DNA of 64,000 nt from UBA5486 sp036744795 (GTDB lineage: Bacteria > Bacillota > UBA4882 > UBA10575). The notes below the pieces were generated by a model that saw only the letters and a list, made by a program, of their open reading frames with translations, was not told where the DNA came from and ran no database searches. How positions within the stretch are numbered: position 1 is the stretch's first letter; each line of letters starts with the position of its first letter. The stretch spans positions 1 to 64,000 of the forward strand of contig DAIOHK010000007.1 in assembly GCA_036744795.1 (NCBI GenBank), read 5' to 3'. Positions 62,374 to 64,000 of the stretch are shown here, piece by piece. Made by a program: the position numbers and the translations under genes.

Positions 62374-63135
62374 ATGGGAAAGGTTTTTGCGATAACGAAC
62401 CAGAAAGGCGGTGTGGGAAAAACCACAACAGCGGTTAATTTGGGAGCTTGTTTGGCTATTTTAGGCCGAAAAGTTTTAGTTTTAGATAATGATCCCCAAG
62501 GAAATGCAACTAGCGGACTGGGGTTAAGAAAAAATGAGATTAAAAAATGCATTTATGATGTTTTGATTAGTGAAATACCTATTCAAGAGGTAATTACATC
62601 TACACAGATTCCTAATCTGTCGGCAGTTCCGGCTACAATTAGACTAGCAGGCGCAGAAGCTGAGCTAGTTGGGATGATGGCAAGAGACCAACGTTTACGT
62701 AGATCTATAGAACCGGTAAGAAATGAGTATGATTACATATTAATTGATTGTCCACCTTCGCTAGGTAATTTAACTCTTAATGCTTTGGCAGCAGCTGATG
62801 CGGTTGTTGTTCCAATTCAATGTGAGTACTATGCTTTAGAAGGTTTAAGCCAATTAATGAAAACCCTGCAACTAGTTCAAAAATACTCAAACCCCTTACT
62901 TGATATCCAAGGAGTAGTACTAACAATGTACGATAATCGTACCAATCTTTCACAGCAGGTAGCTGAGGAAGTTCGGAAATATTTCCAGAAGAAGGTATAC
63001 TCTTCTGTTATTCCACGGAACATTAAATTAAGTGAGGCGCCTAGCCATGGGTTGCCAATTAATTTATATGATGAAAAATCAAAGGGGGCGGAAGCTTATA
63101 TTGATTTAGCCAAGGAAGTGATTGCTAGTGAATAA
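62374..63135 (+). CDS. parA: Chromosome partitioning ATPase ParA (Soj)
   Basis: A 253-residue Walker-type ATPase with the deviant Walker A KGGVGKTTTA (11-20) and Walker B IDCPPSLG. It has no N-terminal HTH, so it is the short Soj type, which moves ParB-parS complexes and influences DnaA. AAGGAGGGAAGG precedes the ATG. Overlaps parB by 8 bases. Confidence 0.96.
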   Translation: MGKVFAITNQKGGVGKTTTAVNLGACLAILGRKVLVLDNDPQGNATSGLGLRKNEIKKCIYDVLISEIPIQEVITSTQIPNLSAVPATIRLAGAEAELVGMMARDQRLRRSIEPVRNEYDYILIDCPPSLGNLTLNALAAADAVVVPIQCEYYALEGLSQLMKTLQLVQKYSNPLLDIQGVVLTMYDNRTNLSQQVAEEVRKYFQKKVYSSVIPRNIKLSEAPSHGLPINLYDEKSKGAEAYIDLAKEVIASE

Positions 63136-64000
63136 GACACGTGCATTAGGAAAAGGGCTGGGAGCCTTGATTCCGCAACTACAGGAAGAGGAAATAAAAA
63201 ACACTCAAGAAGTACCGGTAGCAGAGATTGAGATTAACCCTTTTCAACCGCGGAGAACTTTTGAACCAGAGAGTCTCAAAGAGTTATCTGAGTCTATTAA
63301 AATACATGGAGTAATACAACCCTTACTGGTCAGGAGAATAAATGAAGGGTACCAGTTAATAGCTGGTGAGCGTCGTTTACGGGCCTCGAAACTAGCTGGA
63401 TTATGGACAGTTCCTGTTGTAGTCAAAGATTTAGACGACAAAGCGGTAATGGAGATTGCTTTAGTCGAAAACTTGCAAAGAGAAGATTTAAATCCAATTG
63501 AAGAAGCAGAAGCGTATCAACGATTAATAGAAGAATTTAATTTAACACAGGAAGAAGTGGCAAAAACAGTAGGAAAAAGCCGTTCTGCTATAACCAATAC
63601 CTTACGTTTGTTAAACCTACCTCAAGAGATTCAGCAGTTAGTAACAGATGGGGAAATATCAATGGGACATGCAAGGGCGCTTTTGGCACTAGATTCAGAA
63701 GAAAAGCAAAAGGAGATCTGTGAAAAACTAATTAAGGAGAAACTTTCAGTTAGAGAAACTGAGGAAATAATCCGTTTAATGAATTCTGATGTTTCACGTG
63801 AAACATCAGAAGAATCTAAAGGAGAAGTTGTTCAATCAAAGTCGCGTAATATCGATCCAAACCTACTAGCAATTGAAGATGATATTAAGCGTTTGTTTGG
63901 AACTAAGGTGAGGATAAAAGGTAGCGGAGAACGGGGTAAAATAGAAATAGAATTTTATTCTCAGGAAGAACTGGAAAGAATAACCGAGATCTTATTAAAC
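63128..64000 (+). CDS. parB: Chromosome partitioning protein ParB (Spo0J), partial
   Basis: CTP-dependent clamp that loads on parS. The start is GTG at 63128, within the end of parA; 291 codons are present before the window ends without a stop. The N-terminal RALGKGLGALIP segment binds ParA, the CTP domain shows GERRLRASK and ENLQREDLNP, and the HTH lies around EEVAKTVGKSRSAITNTLRL. A perfect parS lies inside the gene. Truncated only by the window edge. Confidence 0.96.
   Translation, partial: MNKTRALGKGLGALIPQLQEEEIKNTQEVPVAEIEINPFQPRRTFEPESLKELSESIKIHGVIQPLLVRRINEGYQLIAGERRLRASKLAGLWTVPVVVKDLDDKAVMEIALVENLQREDLNPIEEAEAYQRLIEEFNLTQEEVAKTVGKSRSAITNTLRLLNLPQEIQQLVTDGEISMGHARALLALDSEEKQKEICEKLIKEKLSVRETEEIIRLMNSDVSRETSEESKGEVVQSKSRNIDPNLLAIEDDIKRLFGTKVRIKGSGERGKIEIEFYSQEELERITEILLN
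63790..63805. promoter_or_regulatory. parS: parS site inside parB
   Basis: Perfect TGTTTCACGTGAAACA within the parB reading frame, as also known for spo0J in B. subtilis. Confidence 0.95.

Noticed and set aside
1..64000. Possible prophage, integrated element or biosynthetic cluster.
   Set aside because: No integrase, transposase, phage structural gene or assembly-line enzyme was seen on either strand; gene order is ordinary chromosome backbone.

Overview
The window is about 64 kb around the replication origin of a low-GC, spore-forming Bacillota (Firmicutes), most likely an anaerobic clostridial-type lineage. Evidence is the dnaA-dnaN-yaaA-recF-remB-gyrB-gyrA and rpmH-rnpA-yidD-yidC-jag-mnmE-mnmG-rsmG-parA-parB order, a YpeB spore-cortex protein, DUF1540, DUF2007 and DUF819 proteins, strong AGGAGG ribosome binding sites, and many TTG and GTG starts. 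No rRNA, tRNA, CRISPR array, prophage or intact insertion sequence was seen.

Layout. 0-8 kb: guaB (protozoan-like IMP dehydrogenase), ypeB, two tandem CheY-like receivers, a YdcZ-type transporter, a ZIP metal transporter, a DUF1540 protein, ilvD and a DUF2007 protein. 8-16.5 kb: an arginine cluster, argC-argJ-argB-argD-(argF-like)-argG-argH, behind a candidate ArgR-controlled promoter. 16.5-20 kb: leuC-leuD-leuB behind a consensus sigma-A promoter. 20-25 kb: a small unknown gene, ftsE-ftsX, a CtpA-type protease and a divergent polysaccharide deacetylase, together a cell-envelope group. 25-30 kb: uvrB-uvrA behind a LexA box. 30-41 kb: a stand-alone AICAR transformylase, a GNAT-like protein, a DUF819 membrane protein, a HAD phosphatase, mgtE with a probable M-box riboswitch, the metN-metI-metQ transporter, a DegV protein and a glucosaminidase.

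41.5-55 kb, minus strand: reading away from the origin, dnaA, dnaN, yaaA, recF, a DUF721 protein, remB-like, gyrB, gyrA, a degenerate SMC/YhaN-like protein, htrA and rlmH. 55-64 kb, plus strand: rpmH to parB (cut by the window end). The origin is bipartite: DnaA boxes flank dnaA on both sides, and a DnaA-trio-like tract lies on the dnaN side. Two perfect parS sites lie beside and inside the parAB region, and a one-mismatch site lies at 41.25 kb.

The coding content is mostly ordinary backbone. The least explained material is between genes: three families of short dispersed repeats, two of them with stem-preserving substitutions, that recur at 11, 16.7, 20.5, 31.4, 34.8, 39.5, 41.3 and 61.7-62 kb. 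The most unusual proteins are the argF-like carbamoyltransferase with altered substrate motifs and the SMC-like protein without Walker motifs beside gyrA.
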